A stretch of 64,000 nt of DNA from [Actinomadura] parvosata subsp. kistnae. GTDB taxonomy: Bacteria; Actinomycetota; Actinomycetes; Streptosporangiales; Streptosporangiaceae. The position numbers were made by a program, and so were the translations under genes. This document shows positions 21,347-29,576 of this stretch, in pieces (position 1 is the first letter of the stretch; every line of letters starts with the position of its first letter). Below the pieces are notes generated by a model, which ran no database searches, had not been told where the DNA came from, and was given only the letters and a program-made list of their open reading frames with translations. The DNA is taken from assembly GCF_900323885.1 (NCBI RefSeq), contig NZ_OOHJ01000018.1, positions 1,847,001 through 1,911,000 on the forward strand, in the 5' to 3' direction.

Positions 21347-23057
21347 ACAGGCCCTCCAGGTACGCCCGCAGGCACGCCTGGCGGGCGATCTTGCCGCTGG
21401 ACGTTCTCGGCAGGGTGCCGGCGGTGGTCAGCACGAAGTCGTGCACGGACAGGTCGTGATATTTCCGGACGGCCGCCCGTACGGACCGCGCGACCTCCCC
21501 CGCATCGGCCCCTTCCCCGCCCCGCGACCGCTCGGCCACGACGACCACCCGTTCCCCCGCCTCTCCGGGCACAGGCCCCAGCACCCCTCCCGCGTCTGGC
21601 GTCACGGCGTCGCCGGGCACGGCGAAGGCGGCGACGCGGTCGCGGCGGATCGCCGGGTGGGACTCCTGGGCGGTGGCCTCGATGTCCTGCGGGTAGTGGT
21701 TGCGGCCGTCCACGATGATCAGGTCCTTGATGCGCCCGGTGACGTAGAGCCGCCCGTCGTGCAGCACGCCCAGGTCGCCGGTGCGCAGCCACGTCCCCTC
21801 GGCCCCCTCCAGCACGGCTCCGAACACCTCGGTGCTGCGTGCCGGGTCGCGCCAGTAGGCGCGGGCCACGTTCGGCCCCTGGACCCAGATCTCGCCCACC
21901 TCGCCGTCGGGCAGGGCTCGCGAGGAGGGGCCGACGACGCGGACCCGCTGGCCGTAGGGCCGCCCGCAGGACACCAGGCGCGTGCCCGTCGCGGCAGGCA
22001 CCGCGCGCCCGTCGCGGAGCGCGTCGCGGTCGAAGGTGGTGACGACCGGCCGCTCGTCCCGGCCCGTCGCGGTGACGAAGACGGTGGCCTCGGCCAGCCC
22101 GTACGCGGGCGTGTGCGCCTCGGGCCGCAGCCCGCACCCGGCGAAGGCGGCGTCGAACGCCTCGATCGCGCCGGGCCGCACCGGCTCGGCGCCGTTCAGC
22201 ATGACGCGGACGCCGGACAGGTCCAGCCCGGCCTTCTCCTCGGGGGTGACGCGGGCGGCGGTGTACTCGTAGGCGAAGTTGGGCCCGGCGGTGAACACGT
22301 CCGCGAACTCCGACAGCAGCCGCAGCCAGCGCACCGGCCGCATCACGAACGCCACCGGGTCCATGAACGCCGCCTGGTTCCCGCCCATCATCGGCATGGC
22401 CACGGTGGCGACGAGGCCCATGTCGTGGAAGAGCGGCAGCCACAGGGCCGCGACCGACGTCCTGGGGGTGGCTCTGAACAGCTCCCAGAGCTGGGTGGCG
22501 TTGGCGGTGAGGTTGCCGTGGGTGATCTCGACACCGGCGGGGGTGCGGGTGGAGCCGGAGGTGTACTGCAGGTAGGCGAGGTCGCCGGGGTGGAAGGGCG
22601 CCGGCTCCCACTCGTCGGCGAGCAGGTCGGAGACGGTGTCCACGGTGAGCACGTGCTTGGGGGCCTGGGCGGTGGCGAGGAAGTCGGTGACGCCGGGCAG
22701 GGCTGCGGTCGTGGTCAGCACGATCACGGGGTCGGCGTCGGCGTACGCCCCGGCCAGCCGCTCGCCGTGGCCGGGCAGCCCGGGTGCGAACAGCGGCACC
22801 GCGACGAGCCGGGCGTACAGGGTGCCCAGCATCGCCACCACGTAGTCGAGCCCCTGCGGCACGAGCAGCGCCACCCGGTCACCGGGCCCGGCCAGCTCGC
22901 GCAGCCGTACGGCCAGCGCTCTGGCCTTGAGGTCGGCGCGCCCCCAGGTGAGCGTGTGCCGGGTGCCGCCGCCGAGATGGTCGACGAACGTGTACGCGGG
23001 CTCCCGCGGGAGCTCCCGGGCCCACCGGGCCACCTGTGCGAGCAACATGTCGCGCAT
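21339..23057 (-). CDS. Fatty acyl-AMP ligase (FadD32-like)
   Basis: 572-residue adenylating enzyme of the FAAL branch. It activates a fatty acid as acyl-AMP and hands it to an ACP rather than to CoA. YLQYTSGSTRTPAGVEITH is the FAAL form of the phosphate-binding motif, followed by LPLFHDMGL, NGAEPVRPG, YGLAEATVF, a TGDLG motif, GRIKDLIIVDGRNHYPQDIE and the C-terminal Lys in TSSGKIARQACL. The start at 23057 follows GAGGGG at 7 nt; a GTG at 23072 is possible. It is the first gene of the operon with MmpL (8-nt overlap), MFS and GT. The likely acceptor is the N-terminal ACP of the PKS at 1-4.9 kb, which has the right ACP type. That partnership is inferred. Confidence 0.92.
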   Translation of the reverse strand: MRDMLLAQVARWARELPREPAYTFVDHLGGGTRHTLTWGRADLKARALAVRLRELAGPGDRVALLVPQGLDYVVAMLGTLYARLVAVPLFAPGLPGHGERLAGAYADADPVIVLTTTAALPGVTDFLATAQAPKHVLTVDTVSDLLADEWEPAPFHPGDLAYLQYTSGSTRTPAGVEITHGNLTANATQLWELFRATPRTSVAALWLPLFHDMGLVATVAMPMMGGNQAAFMDPVAFVMRPVRWLRLLSEFADVFTAGPNFAYEYTAARVTPEEKAGLDLSGVRVMLNGAEPVRPGAIEAFDAAFAGCGLRPEAHTPAYGLAEATVFVTATGRDERPVVTTFDRDALRDGRAVPAATGTRLVSCGRPYGQRVRVVGPSSRALPDGEVGEIWVQGPNVARAYWRDPARSTEVFGAVLEGAEGTWLRTGDLGVLHDGRLYVTGRIKDLIIVDGRNHYPQDIEATAQESHPAIRRDRVAAFAVPGDAVTPDAGGVLGPVPGEAGERVVVVAERSRGGEGADAGEVARSVRAAVRKYHDLSVHDFVLTTAGTLPRTSSGKIARQACLRAYLEGLFV

Positions 23058-23241
23058 GCCTGGTCCCCTCACCGTGAGCAGGACCTAGCAAATTACGGGA
23101 GGAAGCGGGCGTGATTCTTGCCCGGGACCGGCACAATCCGCGGCCGGTCTTGTTGCCCGGGTGACAAGAAATAACCAGACGACACAGCACATTCCGTGCG
23201 GCAGAATGGCATGGTTTGGGCAGCTTGGGGGGTTCGAGGTC

Positions 23242-24498
23242 ATGCACGGCTATCTGGGCGATCTCGGCCTGCTGAGAGACCGCCGCTTCGCGCTCCTGCT
23301 GTCCGCGCGCACGATCTCCGTGCTCGGCAGCGCGTTCGCTCCCGTCGCGCTGGCGTTCGGCGTGCTCAACCTGCCCGGCGCCGACGCCTCCACCCTGTCG
23401 GCGGTGCTCACCGCCGAGTCGCTGCCCATGATCCTGTTCATGCTGGTCGGCGGCGTGATCGCGGACCGGCTGCCGCGCCACCGGGTGATGATGGCCGGCG
23501 AGTTCGTGATGGCGTCCGGGTTCTTCGCCCTGGGCGCCATGCTGCTCATCGGCTGGACCCCGCTGCCCGCGCTGATCGCGGCGGCGGCGCTGTCCGGGGT
23601 GGCGACGGCGGTCACGTTCCCCGCGCTGACCGGGATCATCCCCGAGGTCGTCCCCCTCGACCGGCTGCAGACCGGCAACGCGCTGCTCGGCCTGGGCGCG
23701 AACGCCTCCCGCGTCGCGGGCGCGGTGCTCGGCGGCGGCATGGTCGTCCTGTTCGGCGGAGGCTGGGCGCTGGTGATGAGCGGCGCGTTGTTCGCCGTGG
23801 CGGGCGTGCTGGTCGCGCTGCTGCGGCTGGAGCCGGGCGACCGCCGGCGGGGCGAGGCCCGCTCCGTGCTGGCCGACCTGCGCGACGGATGGCGCGAGTT
23901 CAGCTCCCGGCAGTGGATCTGGGTGGTCGTCGCCCAGTTCTCGCTGCTGGTCATGGCCATCCAGGCCGCGCACGGCGTGCTCGGACCGCTGCTGGCCAAG
24001 GAGAGCCTGGGCGGGCCGCTGGCCTGGTCCGGGTTCCTAGCCGGCGAGGCCGTGGGGACGATCGCCGGCGTGCTCATCTCGCTGCGGCTGCGGCCGAGCC
24101 GGCCGATCCTGCTGGGGGTGCTGCTGTGCCTGCCGACGGCGCTGCCGTACGTGCTGCTCGGGCTGGACGCGCCGCTGTGGGTGATCGTGGCCGGCGCGTT
24201 CGTGTTCGGGGTCTGCTTCGACGTGTTCGGCGTGCTGTGGCAGACCACGATGCAGCGCGAGATCCCGGCGGAGTCGCTGTCGCGGGTCAGCTCGTACGAC
24301 ATCCTCGGCTCGATGATGTTCGGCCCGATCGGGCTGCTGCTGGCCGGGCCGGCGGCGGGCTGGTTCGGCACCGAGGAGTCGCTGCTCGGCTGCGCGGTCG
24401 TCATCGTGATCTCCACGCTGGCCGCGCTGCTGTCACCCGGCGTGCGCGACCTGCGCGCACCCCAGTCGCGAGCGGCCGCTCACGCGGACCTGAAGTAG
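23242..24498 (+). CDS. MFS transporter (EntS-like)
   Basis: 418-residue major facilitator transporter with about 12 helices, of the branch that includes enterobactin exporter EntS and macrolide efflux proteins. DRRFALLLSARTISVLGSAF opens helix 1 and GGVIADRLPRHRVMMAGE is the loop 2-3 motif. The start at 23242 has GAGG directly upstream and gives a normal N-terminus; earlier in-frame starts exist at 23161 and 23206. It is divergent from the FAAL operon, and its 3' end overlaps the convergent membrane protein by 19 nt. The substrate is unknown. Confidence 0.85.
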   Translation: MHGYLGDLGLLRDRRFALLLSARTISVLGSAFAPVALAFGVLNLPGADASTLSAVLTAESLPMILFMLVGGVIADRLPRHRVMMAGEFVMASGFFALGAMLLIGWTPLPALIAAAALSGVATAVTFPALTGIIPEVVPLDRLQTGNALLGLGANASRVAGAVLGGGMVVLFGGGWALVMSGALFAVAGVLVALLRLEPGDRRRGEARSVLADLRDGWREFSSRQWIWVVVAQFSLLVMAIQAAHGVLGPLLAKESLGGPLAWSGFLAGEAVGTIAGVLISLRLRPSRPILLGVLLCLPTALPYVLLGLDAPLWVIVAGAFVFGVCFDVFGVLWQTTMQREIPAESLSRVSSYDILGSMMFGPIGLLLAGPAAGWFGTEESLLGCAVVIVISTLAALLSPGVRDLRAPQSRAAAHADLK

Positions 24499-24947
24499 GC
24501 GTTGGCCCTGGGCTGGAACATCAGCGCCACGCCGCCCAGCACGGCCAGCACGTGCAGGGTCCGGCTGGCGGCGAACGCCCAGGTCATCGCGTCCGCCCCG
24601 GCCATGGCGCCGGTGATCGAGCCGCCCGCGAGCAGGTACTGGATCGGCTCCATGACCAGCGAGAGCGTGCCGAACACGCCGAGCGTCCCGGCCAGCGTCC
24701 AGCGGGCCCAGTTGGCCCCGCCCTTCAGCTTCAGCGCCAGGAACACCGCCCCGGCGAACACGGCCAGCCGGAACCCGGCCTGCGGCAGCAGGTCGAGCAC
24801 CGGCGTGCCCTCGTAAAGCAGCTTGCCGATCATCAGCACGGCCTCGAACGCGCCGAACGCGACGGCCGCCAGCCACAACATGGCGGCGGTGTGCACGACG
24901 GGCGGGACGGCGGGGGTCTGGGGCTTGGCGACGGTGGTGGTGCTCAT
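24480..24947 (-). CDS. Four-helix membrane protein, unknown function
   Basis: 155 residues with about four transmembrane helices, beginning MSTTTVAKPQTPAVPP. The start at 24947 follows CAGGAGG at good spacing. The pattern resembles small DoxX-like or DUF-type actinobacterial membrane proteins, but no motif decides it. It stands alone, with convergent MFS and tandem amine oxidase neighbours. Confidence 0.75.
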   Translation of the reverse strand: MSTTTVAKPQTPAVPPVVHTAAMLWLAAVAFGAFEAVLMIGKLLYEGTPVLDLLPQAGFRLAVFAGAVFLALKLKGGANWARWTLAGTLGVFGTLSLVMEPIQYLLAGGSITGAMAGADAMTWAFAASRTLHVLAVLGGVALMFQPRANAYFRSA

Positions 24948-25025
24948 GGCGGGCCTCCTGAGAAGTGGTGATGCCTCAGTCTCCGCCGCGCGGCCCGCCC
25001 GGATCATGCCCGCCGTCCCCCGAGT

Positions 25026-25049
25026 CGGGGTAAGGCGCGCCCTACCCCG
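25026..25049. terminator. Near-perfect palindrome, probable terminator after the amine oxidase gene
   Basis: CGGGGTAAGGCG and CGCCCTACCCCG form a 24-nt palindrome with one mismatch between two genes on the same strand. It follows the stop of the oxidase (25086) in transcription order, so termination there is plausible; protein binding is an alternative. Confidence 0.45.
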
Positions 25050-25113
25050 ACCGGTCGCTTGTCCGCAGGTCAGGTAGGGGCCGCCCTACCCCACGTGGCC
25101 GCTGGTCCGCAGG
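25040..25113. repeat. Tandem duplication of the 3' end of the amine oxidase gene
   Basis: A 30-nt segment at 25084-25113 (last codons and stop of the oxidase, LRTSGHVG-stop) recurs at 25040-25069, 44 nt away, with 24 of 30 bases matching. The second copy still reads LRTSDRSG-stop in another frame. It looks like an old local duplication rather than a functional site. Confidence 0.55.
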
Positions 25114-26201
25114 CCGCGGGTGGGCAGCCGCTCGTGCGGGCCGAAGCGCGGGTCCGGCGCGTGCGCGCCGTCGAGCACGCCCGCCACGTACGCGGCCAGC
25201 GCCGGCGCGTGCTTGAACCCGTGCCCGGAGTCCCCGCCCAGCAGCCACACGCCGGGCGACCTCTCGGCGAGCAGCCATTCGGCGTCCGGCGTGAGCGCGT
25301 ACTGACAGACCTGGCTGAACAGCACCGGCGCCCCGGCCAGCGCGGGGAAGCGGTGCCCGAGGTAGCTCGCGGCCCGCTCGACGCTGTCGGCGTCGACGGC
25401 GCGGCTGTCGTGCTCGGGCTCGTACGGCCGCCCTTCCGCGTCGGAGGTGGACTTCATGCCCACCCCGTCCACGTCGCCGTGCCCGTAGGCGGAGACGTCG
25501 TAGTCCAGCCAGGCCGGCGTCTCGGGGACGGACCAGGCGGGCGGCACGGCGAAGTGCAGGGTGTCCTGCTTGGTCACGGTGATCGGCAGCCCGTCGAAGA
25601 GTTGCGGCAGCCAGGCGCCGCACGCCCACACGACCCGGTCGGCGCGGTGGACCTCGCCGTCGATCTCGACGGCGGCCTGCTCCGGTACCGGCACAGCCCG
25701 CGCCCTGACCACCCGGGCCCCGGCGTCCTCGGCGAGGCCTGCGGTGACCTGGGTGGCCCGCCTGGCCCTGATCACGCCGGCGTTCGGCTCGCGCAGCACG
25801 AAGCTGAGGTCGTCGCCGCGGAAGTCGGGGAAGAACCGGGCGCCGTCGGCCGGATCCAGCACCTCACACGGGATGTCCAGATTTTTCAGCACTTGGGCGC
25901 TAGCGTGCTCCCACCCGTCCGGCCTCCGGGCGAACCACAGCACCCCCGACTCCAGGTAGAGCCGCTCCCCCGCCCGCTCGCCGAGCCGCCGCCAGCCGTC
26001 CCTGGCCTCCCAGGCGCGGCGGGCGTACCAGTCGTCGGCCCCGTGCGCGCAGCGCAGCAGCCGCGTCTCGCCCGCGCTGGCCTGCCGGACGTGCCCCGGC
26101 TTGTGCTGCTCGATCAGCGTCACCCGCCAGCCGGTTTCGGCCAGCCGCAACGCCAGTGACGACCCCCAAATACCCGCTCCGACCACAATGACCGATTTCA
26201 T
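25086..26201 (-). CDS. FAD-dependent amine oxidase, sarcosine oxidase/MTOX family
   Basis: 371-residue DAO-superfamily flavoenzyme. The N-terminal dinucleotide fold is VIVVGAGIWGSSLALRLAETG, the loop HVRQASAGETRLLR matches monomeric sarcosine oxidase, and VCQYALTPDAEWL carries the CxYxxTPD motif whose Cys (residue 299) binds FAD covalently in this family. GGDSGHGFKHAPALA is the C-terminal FAD-binding segment. The expected reaction is oxidative demethylation or deamination of an N-methylated or secondary amino acid with release of hydrogen peroxide. The start at 26201 begins right at the FAD-binding strand. The gene stands alone on this strand. Family confidence is high; the substrate is open. 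Confidence 0.88.
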   Translation of the reverse strand: MKSVIVVGAGIWGSSLALRLAETGWRVTLIEQHKPGHVRQASAGETRLLRCAHGADDWYARRAWEARDGWRRLGERAGERLYLESGVLWFARRPDGWEHASAQVLKNLDIPCEVLDPADGARFFPDFRGDDLSFVLREPNAGVIRARRATQVTAGLAEDAGARVVRARAVPVPEQAAVEIDGEVHRADRVVWACGAWLPQLFDGLPITVTKQDTLHFAVPPAWSVPETPAWLDYDVSAYGHGDVDGVGMKSTSDAEGRPYEPEHDSRAVDADSVERAASYLGHRFPALAGAPVLFSQVCQYALTPDAEWLLAERSPGVWLLGGDSGHGFKHAPALAAYVAGVLDGAHAPDPRFGPHERLPTRGLRTSGHVG

Positions 26202-26240
26202 ACGACCACCGTGACCGCAAACCGGCCCCCGCGACAAGGG

Positions 26241-26861
26241 TCAGACGATGATCAGCCGGACGACGACGCCTGCGCAGTTGCCCGCCACGCAGATGCGGAC
26301 CGGCACCTCGGAGATGCCGGGCGCGGCCGGGACGCCGCCCACGTGCCCGTCGGGGCCGATGCTCACGCCCTCGGGCACCTTGTCGTGGTCGGTCACGGTG
26401 AAGGTGGGCACGACGCCGGCGGGGCCGCCGTTGATGCCGATCTCGCCGTTCAGAGTCGTGCCGGCCCGGCCGGGGAAGGTCAGCTCGCGCGGCTCCCACG
26501 GCACGTTGGCCAGCACCACGAGCGTGACGTCCTGCCGGCGGCAGGACCGCCCGGAGCAGACCTGCACGGTGGCCACGAACGTGCCGGAGCGCTGCGGCGT
26601 GCCGTACAGGTGGCCGCTCGGATCGACCTTGACGCCGACCGCCAGGTAGGACGGGCGGAAGGTGACGCCCTTGACGGTGGGCAGCAGCCACTGGCTCACC
26701 TCGATGCCCACCGTGAGGTAGAACGTGTCCTCGACGAGGCTCTGGTCGGCGGGGGTCTCGCGGGCGACCCGCACCATGGGGGTGGTGGTGAGCGAGGGCA
26801 TGGCAGGCGAAAGGGCGCACATCGCCATCCCGGCAAGCAGGAGAACCCACCTTTGCCGCAT
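26241..26861 (-). CDS. Secreted protein with two putative Ig-like domains
   Basis: 206 residues with an N-terminal signal peptide (MRQRWVLLLAGMAMCALSPA). Two similar segments follow, each ending in a beta-strand pair around a short Cys loop: VQVCSGRSCRRQDVTLVV and VRICVAGNCAGVVVRLII. Each has a GxxxGxP turn (DPSGHLYGTPQRSGTF, GPDGHVGGVPAAPGIS). This is the layout of putative-Ig (He_PIG type) repeats. The start at 26861 follows a GGGGGG run. Its role is probably extracellular binding. It is divergent from the IclR regulator but with no visible functional link. Confidence 0.75.
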   Translation of the reverse strand: MRQRWVLLLAGMAMCALSPAMPSLTTTPMVRVARETPADQSLVEDTFYLTVGIEVSQWLLPTVKGVTFRPSYLAVGVKVDPSGHLYGTPQRSGTFVATVQVCSGRSCRRQDVTLVVLANVPWEPRELTFPGRAGTTLNGEIGINGGPAGVVPTFTVTDHDKVPEGVSIGPDGHVGGVPAAPGISEVPVRICVAGNCAGVVVRLIIV

Positions 26862-26917
26862 GATTACCCCCCGGCTCCTCTACGCCGATACGTACCCCCA
26901 TCACCGTGCGGCGTCAC

Positions 26918-26923
26918 TACATT
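26918..26923 (+). promoter_or_regulatory. Probable -10 element for leaderless IclR transcript
   Basis: TACATT lies 7 nt before the ATG at 26931, and no ribosome-binding sequence is present. This is the arrangement of leaderless actinobacterial genes, in which transcription starts at the start codon. Confidence 0.45.
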
Positions 26924-26930
26924 CGGTCGC

Positions 26931-27560
26931 ATGGCCGCTGAATCAGCTCAGACCCTGGAGCGCGGGCTCCGCCTGCTCAGACTGCTCGCCGACGGCAAGG
27001 GCGGGCGCACGCCGACGGAGCTGAGCACCGAGCTGTCGCTGAGCCGTCCCGTGGTGTACCGGCTGCTGACGACGCTGCTGAGCGAGGGGTTCGTACGCAG
27101 GGACGCCGAGGGGCGGGTGCACCTCGGGTTCGGGGTGCTGGCGCTGGCCCAGGCGGTGCAGCCGCTGCTGCGGGCGGCGGCGGTGCCGACGCTGCGGCGG
27201 CTGGCCGAGCAGGTGGGGGCGACGGCGCACCTGACCGTGGCCGAGGGTGACGACGGGCTGGCCGTCGCGGTGGTGGAGCCGTCCTGGACGGATATGCACG
27301 TGGCCTACCGCGAGGGCTCGCGCCATCCGCTGGCCAGGGGCGCGGCGGGGCAGGCGATCCTCGCGCTGCGGGAGGGGCGGCACGACTACTTCGTGACTGA
27401 GGGGCAGTTGCAGGAGGGGGCACGTGGCGTCGCCGCGCCCGTGACCGGGCTGCCGTGGCTGGAGGCGTCGGTGGGGGTGGTGACGTTCGGGCCGCTGGAG
27501 GAGTCCACGGGGCCGCGGGTGGTGGCCGCCGCGGCCGAGCTGGCCGCCGAGCTGGCCTGA
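26931..27560 (+). CDS. IclR-family transcriptional regulator of tyrosine degradation
   Basis: 209-residue IclR protein: a winged helix-turn-helix (TPTELSTELSLSRPVVYRLLTTLLSEGFVRR) followed by a shortened effector domain with REGSRHPLARGAAGQAILAL. It is followed after 91 nt by hmgA, an unknown gene and fahA on the same strand. IclR proteins commonly control homogentisate catabolism, so it is the likely regulator of this operon. A perfect palindrome lies between it and hmgA. The effector domain is shorter than in typical 250-residue IclR proteins. Confidence 0.85.
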   Translation: MAAESAQTLERGLRLLRLLADGKGGRTPTELSTELSLSRPVVYRLLTTLLSEGFVRRDAEGRVHLGFGVLALAQAVQPLLRAAAVPTLRRLAEQVGATAHLTVAEGDDGLAVAVVEPSWTDMHVAYREGSRHPLARGAAGQAILALREGRHDYFVTEGQLQEGARGVAAPVTGLPWLEASVGVVTFGPLEESTGPRVVAAAAELAAELA

Positions 27561-27618
27561 GCCGGGTTGACATCCGCGCACGCATAGCAGACGGTAGTCA
27601 CAGATAGAGGACACTTCC

Positions 27619-27633
27619 GTCCGATAGTCGGAC
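27619..27633. promoter_or_regulatory. Palindrome upstream of hmgA, candidate IclR operator
   Basis: GTCCGA-TAG-TCGGAC is a perfect inverted repeat 19 nt before hmgA. A related GAC-N4-GTC element (GACGGTAGTC) sits at 27590-27599. Their place between the IclR gene and the catabolic genes makes them candidate binding sites. Confidence 0.5.
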
Positions 27634-27651
27634 AGGCAGGGGAGGGGCCGG

Positions 27652-28821
27652 ATGCCGTACTACCGGGTCGTGGGAGAGGTGCCACGCAAGCGGCACACCC
27701 AGTTCAGGCGGCCGGACGGCGGCCTGTACGCGGAGGAGCTGATGGGCGAGGAGGGCTTCTCGTCCGACTCCTCGCTGCTCTACCACCGCTACCTGCCCAC
27801 CGCGATCGTCAAGGCCGAGGCCGTCACGCCGGCCACAGGCACCCGCCTGGAGCCCAACCTGCCGCTCTCGCCGCGCCACTTCCGCACCCAGGACCTCTCC
27901 AGCGCCGGCGACCTGGTCTCCGGCCGCATCCTGCTAGCCGGCAACGGCGACGTCCGATTGTCGTACGCGACCAGCGACCGGCCCAGCGAGCTCTACCGCA
28001 ACTCCATGGGCGACGAATGCGTGTACGTCCAGCGCGGCCGGGCGCGCTTCGAGTCCACGTACGGCGTGATCGAGGCCGGCGAGGGCGACTACGTCGTGAT
28101 CCCGACCGGCACCATCCACCGCTGGGTCCCCCAGGGCACCGCGAACGTGCTGGCCATCGAGGCGTCCGGGCACATCAGGCCGCCCAAGCGCTACCTGTCG
28201 CAGTACGGCCAGTTCCTGGAGCACGCGCCCTACTGCGAGCGCGACCTGCGTGCCCCGTCCGAGCCGCTCGTCGTCGAGGGCGAGGAGGTGCCGGTGCTGG
28301 TGCGCACGCGCGGCGGGCTGACCAGGCTCGTCTACCGCAACCACCCGTTCGACGTGGTGGGCTGGGACGGCTGCCTCTACCCGTTCGCGTTCAACATCGA
28401 GGACTTCGAGCCGATCGTGAAGAAGACGCACGCGCCGCCGCCGGTGCACCAGACGTTCGAGGGGCCGGGGTTCGTGGTGTGCTCGTTCTGCCCGCGGCCG
28501 CTCGACTACCACCCCGAGGCCGTGCCGATCCCGTACAACCACCACAACGTGGACTCCGACGAGTTCATGTTCTACGTCGGCGGCGACTACTCGGCCCGCG
28601 CCGGCTCCGGCATCGACGTCGGCTCCGTCTCGCTGCACCCGGCCGGCTTCACGCACGGGCCGCAGCCCGGCGCGGTGGAGGCGGTCATCGACGCGGTCTC
28701 GCGCGGCGTCACGACGACCAGCGAGGTGGCCGTCATGGTGGACACGTTCCGCCCGCTCGACCTCGGCCAGGGCGCGCTGTCCTGCGAGGACCCCGGATAC
28801 GCCTGGACCTGGGCACGATGA
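27652..28821 (+). CDS. hmgA: Homogentisate 1,2-dioxygenase
   Basis: 389-residue iron(II) dioxygenase that opens the ring of homogentisate to maleylacetoacetate in tyrosine and phenylalanine degradation. Family features include YHRYLPTAIV near residue 45, the cupin segment with GDYVVIPTGTIHRW, PYNHHNVDSDEFMFYVGGDY with metal-ligand His/Glu candidates, and LHPAGFTHGPQPGAVE. GGGGAGG lies just before the ATG. The stop overlaps the next start (ATGA). Downstream genes are an unknown protein and fumarylacetoacetase, completing the lower pathway apart from an isomerase. Confidence 0.95.
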   Translation: MPYYRVVGEVPRKRHTQFRRPDGGLYAEELMGEEGFSSDSSLLYHRYLPTAIVKAEAVTPATGTRLEPNLPLSPRHFRTQDLSSAGDLVSGRILLAGNGDVRLSYATSDRPSELYRNSMGDECVYVQRGRARFESTYGVIEAGEGDYVVIPTGTIHRWVPQGTANVLAIEASGHIRPPKRYLSQYGQFLEHAPYCERDLRAPSEPLVVEGEEVPVLVRTRGGLTRLVYRNHPFDVVGWDGCLYPFAFNIEDFEPIVKKTHAPPPVHQTFEGPGFVVCSFCPRPLDYHPEAVPIPYNHHNVDSDEFMFYVGGDYSARAGSGIDVGSVSLHPAGFTHGPQPGAVEAVIDAVSRGVTTTSEVAVMVDTFRPLDLGQGALSCEDPGYAWTWAR

Positions 28822-29576
28822 ACCTCTACACCGCACTCATCGACGACGCCGGCCTGTTCCCGCCGACGTCCCTGCACATGGACGAGGCGCTCGCCCGCAA
28901 CGAGCGCGACCTGGAGCGGGGCAGCGACGTCCTGACCCACCGCTTCCTCTGCCCGGCCAGCCGCCTCGACCGGCTGCGCGCCCGGGACTACCGGCCGCGC
29001 CGGATCGGCCTGATCGCCGACACCAGCGAGCTGCCCGACTGGGGCGACCTGCCGGTCGACTACGTCGAGACGCGCCTGCCGCCCGACACCTCCGTCGCCG
29101 AGCTGGTGGACACGCTGGGGCTGCGCGACGGCGTGCGGCTGTTCGCCGAGGTGCCGGCCCGCAAGACGGCCATGGACGTGCCCGACGGCGTCGGGCTGAA
29201 GGTGCGCTGCGGCGGCACCACCGCCGAGGAGTTCCCGCCGGTGGAGCACCTGGGGCAGTTCATCAGGTCGTGCGCGGAGAGCGGCATCCCGTTCAAGGCC
29301 ACGGCCGGGCTGCACCACGCCGTCCGCCACTTCGACCCCTCGCTCGGCGTCGACCGGCACGGCTTCCTGAACCTGCTGCTGGCCGTCTGCGAGGCCGTGG
29401 AGGGCCGCGACCCGGCGCCGGTGCTGCGCACGACCGACGTGGGCCACCTGGTCAGGCTGGCGCACGCCGTTCAGCAGGACACGGCGGAGCGGGCCCGGCA
29501 ACTGCTGGTGAGCTACGGCTCGTGCAACACCAGCGCTCCCCTGGAGGACCTGCGCACGCTGGGGCTGATCTCATGA
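28818..29576 (+). CDS. Conserved unknown protein of the homogentisate operon
   Basis: 252 residues, embedded between hmgA and fahA with ATGA overlaps on both sides, so it is certainly part of the unit. It starts MNLYTALIDDAGLFPPTSLHM and carries GLKVRCGGTTAEEFPPVEHL and FKATAGLHHAVRH, motifs with conserved-looking Gly, Arg, Cys and His residues that resemble an (beta/alpha)8-barrel enzyme, perhaps aldolase- or isomerase-like. I do not recognise a named family. The operon lacks a recognisable maleylacetoacetate isomerase (maiA) gene, so one possibility is that this protein fills that step; another is an accessory role. Neither is shown by the sequence. Confidence 0.85.
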   Translation: MNLYTALIDDAGLFPPTSLHMDEALARNERDLERGSDVLTHRFLCPASRLDRLRARDYRPRRIGLIADTSELPDWGDLPVDYVETRLPPDTSVAELVDTLGLRDGVRLFAEVPARKTAMDVPDGVGLKVRCGGTTAEEFPPVEHLGQFIRSCAESGIPFKATAGLHHAVRHFDPSLGVDRHGFLNLLLAVCEAVEGRDPAPVLRTTDVGHLVRLAHAVQQDTAERARQLLVSYGSCNTSAPLEDLRTLGLIS

